Of a stretch of DNA of 64,000 nt, positions 23,810-36,984 are shown piece after piece. This DNA comes from Quillaja saponaria (lineage: Eukaryota; Streptophyta; Magnoliopsida; Fabales; Quillajaceae). The notes below the pieces were generated by a model, which saw only the letters and a list, made by a program, of their open reading frames with translations, was not told where the DNA came from and did not search any database. The stretch is from NCBI GenBank assembly GCA_029379385.1, contig CM055607.1:7068001-7132000 (forward strand), read 5' to 3'. Position 1 is the stretch's first letter. Each line of letters begins with the position of its first letter. Made by a program: the position numbers and the translations under genes.

Positions 23810-26765
23810 TGATTGCATAGCTGCTTTGTTAATTTTTTAACAAAATGATGTTTTTTTCACGTTCCATCTTTATGTTAATAATTAGTTCATTAGATTAACT
23901 GAAATATGTTATAATTTAGTATATAGTGTAACAACCATTAAAAAGTGATCGAGGGTTTTTTTTTTTTTTTTTTCTCACTAGGAAAATATTGTCTTCTTAT
24001 GCAAAAATGTGATTAGGTTATATAATTACATACATAGCAAAATAAATTTTTTAAAAAGGACAAAGATGTTTATACATATTTATTTATAATGATTGAACAT
24101 ATGTTTTCTTGTTATCAAAATGGTATTTCACTAGTTTAGATGTAATTAGATTCAGATTTTATTATTTTTATTTTTTTATTTTTTTTGATAACAGGATCAG
24201 ATCCTGTGAAAAAAAGATATGCACAAAAAAAAAAATCAATAATTAAAATTATTTTAAATTCAATTGTTATGACGGAAATTGGTGTTTTTCTCTCAAACAT
24301 ATTTATGTATTATGTGAAATGATCTAAATATATCATTAATGTCAAAATAATTTTATTGTTATTTTAAAAAGTGAAGTGTTTACCTTTCAATTAGATCACT
24401 GATCAACATGTCAAACCGACCATTGAATTACTAAAAAGAGTAAAGATTTCACCATCTTTAGAAAAATTATTAAAGTTGGTTTGCATTCATACAAACATAT
24501 AAGTAAATCAAGTTAAAGTTGCTCCCCAAAAAGGAAAAAAAAGAAAAAAGAAAAGCAAGTGAAACGTTTTTCAAGGTTTGCACATATCAAAATTTTGTTA
24601 TGCCACCTGTTACAATAGAACATTTGGATTGAAGGGCAAGTTGGTACTTGAGTGCACTTGGAAAGTGGTCAAGTTTTTCTTTTTCTTTTTTTTTTCTTTT
24701 TTCTTTTCACTTGGAAAATCTTGTCTTCTTATGCAAAAATGTGATTAGGTTTTAATTATTACATACGTAGTATTAAGATTGAACATATATTTATTATAAC
24801 ATGATCAGATCCTGTAAAAAAAAAAAAAAAAAGACATACACACAAAAGTTCTTTAACAATTCAATTTATTTTGGAATTAAATTATTCTGACAAAAATTAG
24901 TATTTTTCTCTCAAACATATTCATGTATTATGTGACAATATTTAAATTTATCAATAATGTCAAAACAAATTTGTTATTTTAAAATGAGAGGTGTCACCTC
25001 TCAATTATACCATATTTGATTAACCTGTTAATTGAATTATTAAAAAGAATTAAGGTTCCACTATCATTAGAAAAATTATTAAAAAGTATAAAGATTCCAC
25101 TACTTTTAGAAAAATTGTTAATGTGGGGAGTCACTTGGTTTGCAGTCGTATAAGCATGGAACACATGTTAAATAAATCAAAGTTGCTCACCAAAAAGAAG
25201 AAGAAGAAAAAAAATAAAAAATAAAAGCAAGTGAAAGCTTTTTTCAAGGTTTGAACATATCAAAATTTTGTTATTCTATTGTTAGAACAGAACACGTTTG
25301 GTACCATATTCAAAGGTTATAGTAGAACATTTATGATAATTCAAATTTTATCAATCTAATAATATTATTGCATGTGATTGGTGAAGGTATAAGAAACTAA
25401 TTTTAACAGTAATAACCACAATTAATATCTTATAAATATTATAACTGATATCATCATATCCCATTATAACTATAACAAATTTTATAACTACCTTCTAAAT
25501 ACAATGACATGTGACATAATTTGATTAGCCACTATCTTTTATATAAAGGGATCAAACCATAATGGTAAAACAGGTTATTACTCTTAACTTATACTCTTTA
25601 CAACTTCTTAGCTTATTATTTTGATTATACTGATTTGATTGTCGAAGTTTTCTCAGGTCTCAATGATCGTTCAGGAGCCATGTGGAAAATATCTCAGATA
25701 GTCAAATCTAATTTGCATGTGAAAAACTACTTAGGTGGTCAAATCTAGTTTTAATATTGACACCAACTGTAAGAATTTTATTTGATTTGAATTTCCAATC
25801 CATGTACCAAAACAAAATTCATAAACTCACAAATGTGGCCATTCTGTTCTTCAAATTCTCAGATTGATTTCAAAATCGAACTATAGATCTAAAAATACCA
25901 CCACAACAATAAATTTTTTCCTGACCAACATACTCAAAGAACACCGCCATTGGATACTAGATGTGCCCCCATAGCTGATGAAAAAAATCATACCACAGCC
26001 TTCGAAACCTCCACCCAATCATTGCGCCCCCAAGAATGCAGCTAACGGAGGTGGCATGTCCCCTTACAAAATTGTTGCAACGAGCGACTAGAATTTTGAT
26101 TTAACATCCTGGACCCAGATCATGATATGGCCCAACCTTAATTCGACCAAGTTTCTTGACTAGAGCTCAATCATCATGCTCGACTCATTTTGGCCCAAAC
26201 CCAAAAGGTTTTGAAAATTTCTATTTGGTCTCTAAACTTTTACATTTTTATGGAAATGGTCTAAATTTATTACATATATACATAGTTATCCCAAAACATT
26301 AACAAATTTTTAAATTTGGCCCAAATGATTATATATATCTGATAAGTCCAATATCTTTTTATAATTACATAAATGACCTAAAACTTTAATAATTTATATA
26401 TTTATCAAGCTCTTTTTTTTTTTACAGATGTACCCCCCAAATTTACATTAATTTCCCAAATACTGCTAGATAATTACACATAGACCCAAACTTTTTATAT
26501 TCTCAATAAATTGCCCGAATAATTCAAGAAAATTTAATACAGGCCCCTAGATTCTATATTTTCATATAGATAACCTAACTAAATTTGAAACTTTACCAAT
26601 GTATCCTTGGATTTTATAATTGTATACTTCCACTAAATAATTTTTGATTAGTCAACAAAGACTACATTACATATTTTTAAATATGTGGATTTAATGAAAC
26701 TTCTGTTGAGCTAGGCTTTTCAGCCTCAATTGTAACATATTCTAAAACAAATTCTTGCATGAAGT
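23810..26765. other. Decayed family sequence and low-complexity DNA
   Basis: 23.8-25.35 kb is further intron-1-like sequence repeated two or three times with long A and T tracts. 25.35-26.76 kb is unrelated AT-rich DNA containing runs resembling ttggtctctaaacttttaca, a motif common in plant non-autonomous elements. No gene seen. Confidence 0.5.
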
Positions 26766-27000
26766 CACCAAATCTGAGGTTGCTCCAGACCAGTAGCCTA
26801 ATGGAGAAAATTGGGTTTTCTTTTTTTTTTTCTTAATAATGAATACCGTACAGCTCAACACCTGGGTGTCATATGGTAGACCTGTGTGTCCTGTGAGAGG
26901 CTTTGGCTAGTTTTCAATCTACTACAAGTAAAGTAAGAAGGTTTCATATCTCAAGACAAACCCCATAAGGAATTTTGATTCATAGAACATTTTTCATCTT
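26765..27000. repeat. Duplicated segment, left copy
   Basis: Partner of 59690-59910; lies just beyond the 3' end of pseudogene C, as the other lies beyond gene E. The AEVAPDQQ-like frame has a stop here. The GDSL relic expected between this block and the ankyrin gene is absent at this copy. Confidence 0.75.
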
Positions 27001-27173
27001 TGCTTTAAATATGTTGGAGTGGGAAGCTGAGAATATGAAATAAAACTATATTTGCAAATTCAGTTCAAACACTTAGAAAGACGCGTTTTAGTTGTAAAAC
27101 TCCAACACATACTATATAAGTTCACTAGATAGTAAAAATAGATAAACAGAGCACACAAAGTAACATACATAAC

Positions 27174-30100
27174 TCAGAACCAAGGCTTTACTCCCCTGTC
27201 GAAATTGACTGGCCTACATCTTGAGTTGAACATTTGAATAAGAAGTGGAAATTGCAGTAGTATGAACAAAGCGACAGGAATGCTAGCCAGAAGAATCACA
27301 GGAATGAAAATCCATGTTGGTCCGTGTAATATCAATTAAATAGCAGCACAAATTTCATCATCCTGGTTGCAATGGAGAAAAATAAGGCGGAAAGGCCTAT
27401 TATCAACTTCTTAGGCAAGGATTCGAGAAAATCTTCCTCTGTGTAACGCGATGTAAGGATGCCCAAAAACATCAATACAGAAGTTGAAGAAGAGAACAGT
27501 GATATGACATCTGAAATCATGAACAGCATGAATAACTTGTGGTCTAAGAATACGGGATGGCCATTGTCTTCATCACCACCTGGGAATGTGAAAGCTGCAG
27601 CAATCATAATGGTAACTATGAGAGAACCTACAACTGTACAAGAGCTTGCTGTCTCCTACATCCATTTCTCACCCTCTTTTACCAATTCTTTGTGATTCTC
27701 TGTGAACACATCTCTAGGTGTCATATTATCCACGTTTAAAGCCTCCTACATATATTTAGATATAAAAATTGTGATAAAGAAAATAAATCAAAGATTAGAT
27801 GAAACATATTTAAAGCAAGTTCGTTTTGCATATCATAAAGAATTGGTTAATATAAATTTATATTAGACAGATCATTAGTTGTATATTTGCATTATCATCT
27901 TTCCCACTCAAAAGATAAACCTAACAGGCACATGTAGTATCAATAATACAAAACTATTATTCTCTTATTAATAAATATTGTATAAGAGTCAACATAATAG
28001 AATTATAGGATACACCGAACAAACCTTTATTCTCAAAAAAAATTAACACATTTAGTTTAAGATAATCACCTTAAACCACTTCAATTCTTTTTACATTTGC
28101 AAAGCTGCACCTGAGATATGATTGAATTCTGTAAAAGGTGTTAGCTCCCCAGCCACATGTAGCATGTGATTGTTACTTGAATCTACAAAACTTGCAGCCC
28201 CATGTTTGATTGGTAGCCCGAATATAGGCCTGAAAACATTATATTGACGAAATTGAATAGCATAAAAGAACAAGTTTCTAGACATATTGTCATGAATTCA
28301 TAAGAGATCTGGATTTGCTGTTGTTCATTCAATGATAAACGCTAAGATTACTCCTTCTTCTACTCGAAAGATTGCTTTGTATACTAAACCTTTTGATAAT
28401 TGTTTAGCATCTAAACTTTCCAATGGGTTGCACACAATACGTAGAAGTGCAAGGGATTGCTCATGGACTAATTTCATTTTGTATATTTTCTTGATTCCTA
28501 AGTTGACACAAGTAATAAAACAATTTCTATCAATTTCCCAATGATCAACTATCATTATTAATGTATGATAATTAAAATGAAAAAATTAAGGCTAAAAAGT
28601 ACAGAAAACAAAGAAAACAAAAAATAACTTGTATTATGTAAGCCTTGAGATTAGGCCAAATGATGGAAATAACATAAATTAGGCCAAATGATGTTGTCAA
28701 AAAGATTATTTTGCTCATTGAAGATTAGTATCTAAGAGTACATTCCTCAATCCCATATTGTATTATTTGAAAAAATTAAAATTAAAAAAAGGCCACGTAG
28801 CAATCATTAATTAATACTGTGAAACCCTCCCTAGTGCATGAAATGAAGATTAAAGAAGTAAATTAAGTTTAAAGAGAGTACTAATTTTTGAGTAAGTAGT
28901 AGATACCTAAGAAATTAATATCCAAAATTAATCTTTCCAGTAGGCTTGGATAAACTGCAACATAAAGAGATACAATAATTAATTAAAAAATCAATAAAAG
29001 AAAGAAAAGAAAATAATTAATCATGCAGCATACGTACCTATTATATTATCATCACTTTCTCTTCTATGATCATCTTCGTCGATGTTTAGTTGAATGTGAT
29101 TAGCAGAAGAAGATGGTCTTATCTGGATCCCTTTTCACAAACAATGAGTTCATGTTAATTCATTTATTTCTTTATAGCATGAAGAAATAACAAATAGATT
29201 TGCAAAAATTACAGCATTTTCCTTTCCTAATTGCATTCTAGAAGTTTATACATTTATACAACAAATCCTAGTAATCCGCAATTCTGGAATTCATCATGAT
29301 CATAGGACGAACTTAAACCAGGGTATCATTTTGCCGAGCAAATGTTTCATGGTTAAAAATAGACAATTATAACTAAAATGTGCTGATAATTATAAAGATT
29401 TATCTAATTGTTGTGGTTACAAAATTATCTTATAATTAATATAATTAACAAACTATTTGTAGTACTTACAGTCATAGATCCATTGTTGCCAAAATGAGAG
29501 CTTACAGCCACTGGGGAAAGCAGAAGGTATAGAAGCCAAACCAAGAACTAAAGTGAAGCCATCGACGTCTGGTGCTATTGCCAAACGTGGGCAATACTCA
29601 AGCAAATCCAGAGCAATATCTTAGAATGTACATGGATTAATTGATACCAACAACTTCCCTTTTGGAATCTCAAAACATGATTAAAATGTTGTTAATTAGT
29701 AAAATCAAATGTGAAATAAAGAAAAGTTAAAATTAAATCATGTCTAGGTGTTTATGTCACCTAATAAGAAATACTCAGAGTTAGATTTTGCTCAAAAAAT
29801 GGATTTTTTTAAACAAATGATAGAGTTAGAAGGGTACTACATGTTTTTAAGAAAGCTAAATATATGTTATGTTTTAAAGTTTTAGGAATTTTTTAAGTGA
29901 AAATATTTCAAAGAGTTAATTAAAGAAATGAAAATATTTGACATGTGTCTTGTCGAATTGATATTGTGTGAGCTTAAAGAAAGAGGTTAGAAGGAATAAA
30001 TCCTAATACAAATCATTTGTCATTGTTTAAATATTGGACCTTAGACAATTTAAGTTAAAATTCATGTGTTTATAGCTAATGAATTTGTCTTCTATAAAAC

Positions 30101-31615
30101 AAGAAGTTTTAATTTCCATTTTAAACGATAAGTAATTAGACTTACTTGATTATATTATTTCATGTATATCTATATATTAGTAAAATATATAATTGTTTCT
30201 AAGTTCTTACCTCACAATTCTGAAATAGTAGCATTGGTTAAGATGTGGAGCACCATAGATTCCTTTTTCAGGCACGAGTTCCTCTAATAGAGTGACTAAG
30301 TAAAGATAACGAGTTATTTCAATGTGATCATATTTAATAGCGAATGTAACTGGAATCAAGTTGTAATTGTTTTTTTATCAAATTAAAAAGATGTTTTTCC
30401 ACATTCTATCTCTAAGTTATTAAGCTTTTTTTTGTAATTTCTTTTTCTACTTGGAAAATCTTGTCATCTTATGCAAAAATGTAATTAGGTTTTATTACAT
30501 ACATAGAAAAAGAAATTAGAAAAAAAAGGACAAAGATTTTTATACATATTTATTTAGAATGACTGAAAATATAATTTTTGTTATAAAAATGGCATTTCAC
30601 TAAGGTTTAAGTATAATTAAAATTTAGATTCTCTCATTTTTATTTTTATTTTTGTAAAAGGATCATATTTGTAAGAAAAAAGTATACGCACAAAAAAAAT
30701 TCTTCAAAAATCAAATTATTGGTGTTTTTCTTAAACCAACTCATGGATTATATGAGATCATCTAAATCTTTTAACAAAGTCAAAACAAATTTAATTTTTT
30801 AAAAAGTGAGTTGTCACCTCTCTATTGGATCATATTTGATTAACCTTTCAAACCAATGGTTAATTAATCAAATCTCACAAGCAAGACCAAATTAAAAGAA
30901 TAAAGATTCCACTATCTTTGGAAAAATTATTAAAGTGGTGAGCCACTTAGTTTGCAGTCGTACAAACATGAATTTCATTTATTCCAAATATGAAATTTGA
31001 AATGAATTCTACATTGTTATTTAGGTTTCAAATCCACCTTTATGATATCATATGTTCTACTATTGTTAAACCAATAACTCGAGAATTGATATTTTTTAAA
31101 TTTTAAAATATTAATTATGATATTTATTGTATCTTAGTTATAAGTTTAGTGCATATAAAAAATAATTTAATTTTTTTCAATAATCACCAAACATAATGAA
31201 AATTAAAATTCCACAAGGGAGAGAGAGAGAGAGAGAGAGAGAAATAACCTAAAATATCTCCTAGCTTATCATCTTTTAATAATCTAGGTTGTGTCATAGG
31301 CCCATACTTATTATTTAAATCATTCCAAGCAATTTTGGCATAATAAATTTCCGTTGTTAAAGAAAATGCTTTCGGTCCACATGACATTTGAATTGTATGT
31401 AAAGCTGTCGCATTTTTTGTTTTCCACGATCTAAACTCGGCAGTATCAATAGTATCACGGCCAGGTAATTGGTCCTTTACGACGACATCCCACAGATCTT
31501 GTCCCAACAAATAATTTTTCATCCAAACACGCCATTCTGCATAATTGTCTCGTTTAAGAAACTCCCGAACCATTGGACACGTAGAAGGCGGCGTTAACCC
31601 AACTTTTGAACTCAT
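27174..31615 (-). pseudogene. Pseudogene C: decayed gag-like/ankyrin/PGG copy
   Basis: Remains of all seven exons are in order. Exon 1 (31615..31249) is fully open with a good GT donor. Exon 2 keeps only its 3' half (about 30366..30211); the 5' half is deleted. Exon 3 (29619..29470) is open with Met changed to Ile at its first full codon. Exon 4 is 29130..29038. Exon 5 (28954..28907) has lost 3 nt. Exon 6 (28497..28070) carries an in-frame TGA at 28327-28325 where paralogues read Ser, and another stop a few codons later. Exon 7 (27745..27174) has lost 36 bp at its start and contains a TAG (WM then stop, paralogues WMKET) and further indels. No full protein can be made; splice sites are largely preserved, so it decayed recently. 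Confidence 0.85.
31219..31242. repeat. (GA)12 microsatellite at intron 1 donor, pseudogene C
   Basis: Longest version of the shared microsatellite; donor gttatt follows on the exon side. Confidence 0.85.
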
Positions 31616-31818
31616 TTTATTTACTGCCAAAAAAAAAAATGAAAATAAGTGACTCAGTCACAGATTGTGAAGCAAAGCAAAATTTGAAAGTATTCAAGTA
31701 TTGTTGATTGTTGAAGCAAATTCACAAGTCCAGAAACTAAAGAGATGTATAGCTACCTGACTGCTGAAGCAAATGGAGAAATGCACTGGGGTCAGCAGAT
31801 ACTTGACTGCACTGGCTA

Positions 31819-31828
31819 GTTTTATAGC
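31819..31828 (-). promoter_or_regulatory. TATA-like box upstream of pseudogene C
   Basis: Minus-strand gctataaaac about 200 bp upstream of the MSSK start of copy C, in the same context as in copy B. Retained although the gene body is broken. Confidence 0.4.
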
Positions 31829-31989
31829 AAGACAATGTGCTATTAATTAATTAATTAATTTAATTATAACTGACCAATATACGTCCACCAACTTCATATA
31901 TAAATATATTTTTGGTTAAAATTGTCAAAACTTAGTTATCAAGTAGCAAGAGTCCACAAAAGAAATATTCCTTTTACCCCAAAATATTC

Positions 31990-32113
31990 CAAAGGCATAA
32001 ATTTTAAATTAATCCAAAGAGGTTAAAGTATCCATAAATTTTGTGAAAACCATTTAACCTCTCAAAATATAACCTTTGAGGCTTTTTTTACCAAACACAC
32101 TTAACACAGGTTA
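31990..32113. mobile_element. TIR-element fragment, 32.0 kb
   Basis: Short match (gaggttaaagtatccataaa, ccaaacacacttaacacagg) to the subterminal region of the elements at 21.4 and 47.5 kb; the terminal repeat itself is deleted. Confidence 0.5.
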
Positions 32114-32324
32114 AAAGGGATAAATCCTTGTAGAAATTATTTGTCAATGTTTAAATATTGGACCTTCAAACTGACCGAGTTGTATCCAATCCAAATTGAG
32201 TTTATTTAAGCTAAAATTCATGTGTTTATAATAGAGAAAATATTTTGTCTTCTATAAAACATGAAGTTCTAATTTGTCATTTTAAATGACAAGTAATTAG
32301 ACTTACTTAATTTTATTGCTCCAT

Positions 32325-32653
32325 CAAGTTCTACCAATAGACTGACTGAGTAAAGATATCAAGCTATTTCAATGTGACCATATTTTGATAACCAATGAAA
32401 CTGGAATCCAGTTATAGTTACTATTGTGACTACTTTTTTGTTTTTCTTAACCACTCATTTGGCTATTTCAATAGTTCCAAAAGAAGTTAGAGTTGCAAGA
32501 CCTGTGTAACCCTAATATCTTATATTTCTATTGTTTATTCTGATATCAATTCCTACACTCAGTGCATCAGGGTGGTGTTAATGAATTTCTTTGCTGACTC
32601 CCAATTTCCATTTTGCAATGCCTGGTAAAATCTTGCATACCGAAGCTTGGTGT
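32325..32653 (-). pseudogene. Degenerate ankyrin exon 2
   Basis: Most of exon 2 is recognisable, but the donor-side end is replaced and there are internal deletions (for example in the region encoding the first ankyrin repeat). Located upstream of pseudogene C. Confidence 0.65.
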
Positions 32654-33372
32654 ATATTTATCATTGCAAATTAAGTTTCTTTGTTAATTATTTTACAAAT
32701 TAAAATGATGGCTTTTCACATTCTATCTTTACGATAATAATTAGTTGATCAAGTTGACTGAAATATGCTATGATCCAGTATATAGTGCAACAACCATGAA
32801 AAGGTGATCAAGCTTTTTTCTTCTTCTTTTTCACTTGAAAAATCTTGCAACAACCGTTAAAAAGTGATCAAGCTTTTTTCTTCCTCTTTTTTCACTTCAA
32901 AAGTCTTTCCTTCGATCTGGATGCAAAAATGTAATTATGTTTTATTACATACATAGCAGAAGAAATTAGAAATTAAGAAGGATAAAGATGTTTATACATA
33001 TTTATTTACAATAATTGAACACATGATTTTTGTTATAAAAATGATATTTCATTACGGTTTAAAGTATAATTAGAATTCAGAGATTCTCATATATTTCTTG
33101 CAACAAGATTAGACCCTGTAAGAAAAAGTAAACAAAACAAAAATTTTCAAAAATTGAACGGAAATTGACGTTTTCCTTTTAAACATATTCATGTATTATA
33201 TGAGATGATCTAAATCTATCAATAATGTCAACAAAAAAAATTTAGTTTTTATAAAAGTGAGGTGTCACCTCTCAATTATATCATATTTGATAACTTGTGA
33301 AACCAATGATCCACAAACAAACTTAATTAAAAAAGAATAAAGATTCTATTATGTTTGGAAAAACTATTAAAG

Positions 33373-33697
33373 AGGTCAGCCACTTGATTTGCACATACAA
33401 ACATGGAAACATGTAAAGCAAATCAGAGTTGCTCACCAAAAAAAAAAAAAAAAAAGCAATTAAAAAGAATAAAGCTTTCATTATCTTTGAAAAAATTATT
33501 GAAGTAGTGAGTCACTTGATTTGCAGTCGTACAAAAAATTTTCACATGTAAAGCAAATGAAAGTTGCTCACCAAAAAAAAAAAAAAAAAAAAAAAAGTAA
33601 TTGAAAAGAATAAAGATTCTATTATTTTTGGGAAAATTATTAAAGTTGTCAGCCACTGAGTTTACAGTCGTACAAACATGAAACACATTTAAAGCTA
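33373..33697. repeat. Intron-1-type tandem repeat
   Basis: Three imperfect units of the same repeat, separated by A17-A24 tracts. Confidence 0.7.
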
Positions 33698-33699
33698 AT

Positions 33700-34230
33700 T
33701 ATTAAAATTATTTGTTCATATTTTATAAAAAAATTTATTGAAATTGTCAACATAGTAAATGATTTTAATTTAATTTTGATTTTTATAATAAAAAAACTTC
33801 AATTGAATTAGTTTTTTTTTTTTTTTTTTAAATCAAGATAGAAACACTATCTAATACGATAAAATACAATTATTTTGTACAATTTTGGTTATATTGATAA
33901 AAAGAAATTAATTAATAATTATTTTATTAAACACTGATATATTTTTTAATCATTTGATTAATATGTTATAAATAATTTTTACTAAAAATTATAGACATCA
34001 TACTATAAAACTCGATTATAATAAAATTAAGTGTCTTAAAGACACTTATTAAGAAGTATTTCTCAATTTTTATAAAACATGTTCTTATTTATTAATTTTG
34101 GAGTCTTATTTTTTAATAAGACACTAATACCCTTAAAATAAATTCAATATTTTATGTAAATAATTATTTCTAGTATAATTTTAATTATACAAAAAATAAG
34201 TACTTATATCAATTATAATAGAAAAACAAA
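33700..34230. other. AT-rich flank with a hairpin-forming insertion
   Basis: Co-linear with 50330-50620, but about 110 extra bases sit near 34030-34140, including the inverted repeat aagtgtctt/aagacactt at 34029-34047. Possibly a small element. No gene. Confidence 0.45.
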
Positions 34231-34437
34231 CAAGGCCTAAGATAATTGGGAATTTGGAGTTTGGACTGCAATTCCCGTAATTAAAAGAGGGTTTGGCTTA
34301 GAGGCGGGCGGTACACACCAATCGCTTCGGCTCAAAAATTATTTTTACTATTTAATATTTGTGGTATAGTTTTTTAGCTTTTAAGTAAAAAAAAAAAAAA
34401 AAAACCACGCCGACTCCACATACTTATCACACTTTTT

Positions 34438-34709
34438 CTATAAAAGGGCACTAAAGCCGCGTAGCAAACAAATTTCGCGCGCCGTCCCCTTCTCAGATTT
34501 GAAAAAGAATGCACTGTTCGGAAAATGGAGATGGGTCTCCCCTTTCAAATTTCCCGACCACCGCAGGTTCTCACTCTCAAACCCTACCGTCTCCGATGTT
34601 CTCTCTAAGTCAGTTATTCCTCTCCGGAAAATTCTTGTCTCTGGCTGTAGTTGTATCTTCTGCATTTGCCATTGGTTTAAAAACAAAACCAATTAAGGCG
34701 AGAATGTAA
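34438..34709 (+). promoter_or_regulatory. TATA box and candidate first exon (copy 1) of an unrecognised gene
   Basis: ctataaaag at 34438-34446 in a G/C-richer island, followed at 34509 by ATG and a 66-codon frame (MHCSENGDGSPLSNF, a hydrophobic stretch LSLAVVVSSAFAIGLKTKP, end KARM). A second copy lies at 50843-51148. I do not recognise the protein; the N-terminus looks like a single membrane anchor. Opposite and overlapping frames exist, and no convincing downstream exons were identified apart from 35932-36006. Confidence 0.4.
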
Positions 34710-35931
34710 TTAGGGTTTTCATTTAAATTTTATTTCAGTTCTCTTTAACTTTTATTTCGTTGTGCATTTCTCTGGATCGTTTGTAAGCTAAGGGTTGGAC
34801 GATTGATTCACCCTCGGAACTCTGATTTATACGTTCTGGAACGCTACAGTACCATGTTTGGAATGACCCCTAGGGAGTTATCGGATTGTGGTACTCTTTT
34901 GCAATCTCTCGTTTTACTGATAGATTTTTTCTGCTATTTGTTTTTTTGCTTGCTCATATTATTTCAGCACATTACGAAACTTACTTGGTGTGCATTTCTA
35001 TACCTTTTGGTTACAGGGGAAAGGTCGGACGGTGCTTTAGGTTCACTGTTGATATTTGTCTATTTAGGGTTTTCAATTTTTTTTTTTTGTTTTATATTTT
35101 TATAAATTACACTTATGCTTTGTTTTCTGATTTTTGGAAAATCTCTCCCTCTTTTCTTTCCTCATCCCCTCCCTATTTAGAGAGATATGCCTTTTACCTT
35201 CATTTCAATGGCTTTGAGAACTCCATTATTTCAATGTTGGTTCATTAAAGGTGTCAATTTTTGTGTTTCTTGTACAGATTGGTTGTTCATCAAGATTTTA
35301 ATGTACATATATGGTGTATCAAGTGCACTTTCTATATTTGTTTTCATGTCGGTGGATATTCTTTTCCACCCAACTTTCTTTAATCCTCAGATACAAGCAC
35401 AAATTCCTTAAGTTTGTGTGTGGATGTCCTGGTTCCAACTTTATGACCCCAAGAATATCATCTGTAGTCTGGAGCATTCTTTTATTTTTTGCAATTGGTG
35501 GAGTCAGATGGATAGTGAAATCACAAAAACTCACCTGAGTCACAATTACAAGATGTTCCTCCATGGAACTAGTTAATCTTAGCCATCATAATGGCAATCT
35601 AGCCTTTCTTTCACATAAGCATTATCTAAATTTTGTACATCATGGCTATTTCTGTAATTGCAGAAACAATATTTTTCTCAATTGAACTTTTTGATGCAGA
35701 TAAAATTTAATCAGTGCGTTCATGCAACTTTCCTTTTAATTACATCAGTGAAACTTATCTTTTTACTTAATTTATTTTTTGTTAAGATTGATGTACTTTG
35801 TTAAACAGTTTCTGAAGGCAACAACATCTGAAGAAACTATATGTTGGTCATAAACATGATGCTGTATTAACCATGGAGGATGTTCAACTACTCAATAAGA
35901 TTTAGTTCAATGAATGTTACTAACCAAAAAA

Positions 35932-36006
35932 ATGAAGGATGAGTCACCTGTGGTTGTGGATGCGGCAGGGAAGTCATTTGAGTTTTTGGGTGACCTTAAT
36001 ATAAAG
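35932..36006 (+). other. Exon-like block (DESPVVVD motif), copy 1
   Basis: Frame KMKDESPVVVDAAGKSFEFL then GDLNIK, ending aag|gtttgt, a possible donor. A near-identical block at 52195-52265 reads VVVDEEGKSFEFLGNLNIE. Two sites are conserved as protein despite divergence nearby, which favours a former exon. Protein not recognised. Confidence 0.35.
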
Positions 36007-36984
36007 GTTTGTATATAATTACCTTAATTTTTGTTTGATGTATTGTGTGCATATGAACATTTGTTTTTGCTGCTTTTATATGTGGTTCGAATGATAAGTT
36101 ATCAAATTGCTGCTGAAGGGGTCTAGTATATCATTGAACCAACTTTTATAGTCAGTTGGTGATATGATGTGTGCAGGCAATATTTCAATCAGCTGTAGAA
36201 TCTTTAAGTGTTTTGGTACCATTTAATTGTTTACTTTTGCTATTAAATAGTCTTTATTTTTGTAGCATCTGAACAAAGAAGAAATGATGGAAAGGTTCTT
36301 ATGATAAAACTATAATATCCTTTTTTTATATACAATCCCCTGGATATCATTATTTTGATTTCCTTATTGTTCGCCCTTCATTCTTTTGTTCTTTTTTTTC
36401 CCTTCACTTTTCACTCTTCACTTCTGCCTTATTTAAATTAGAGATTCATTTTGGTGTTTCCATAAGGGTTGATATGGGAGAACAAATAAGGTTATTCTTT
36501 TAGTTCACGATTGTCGATTGTCCTTTTGGTCAAATTTTGCATGTGAGTTCTGGAGTTTATGATCTCCATATATTTTGCACAAGCCCAGTTGGGTATTGCT
36601 TTTCATTCTGTACTTCAAGCATTTTGTTGGTTGTTAAAAATCTTCAACTTATGTTTTTTGGTAAAAACCTTACTGCCCACTTTTTTTCTGGGTAGTTCTA
36701 TTTGCACACCTGATTCTTTATACTTCTTCTAAACCTATTAGTCAAGAATAATCACACAATAATATTATTGGTTTATTTTTGGAAGAACTTGCCAGTATTA
36801 ATGGGTTTTGACTGAGGTGCACAAAAGACAGGTGTAAAAGTAGTTTTACTCTTTTTATGTAACAAATCTTCTTTTCCTATTTCAAATGAAGTCTTTGAAG
36901 TTAGCAGAAGTTATTTTTAGGGTATTTTTCCTACTTCCTTTATGTCTATTGGTCAATGCTGATAACAACAGTTATATTGTTTGG

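Larger units (their letters stand above)
34230..36984. repeat. Segmental duplication, left copy
   Basis: Co-linear with about 50640-53284: TATA island, first-exon frame, ggaacgctacagtaccatgt, the block around tttatgaccccaagaatatc and the DESPVVVD block occur in the same order with small indels. Outside the candidate exons it contains no clear gene. Confidence 0.8.

Noticed and set aside
33423..33686. 87-aa minus-strand frame with repeated FFGEQLSFALHV
   Set aside because: Produced by the A-tract-rich intron-1 tandem repeat, not a gene.
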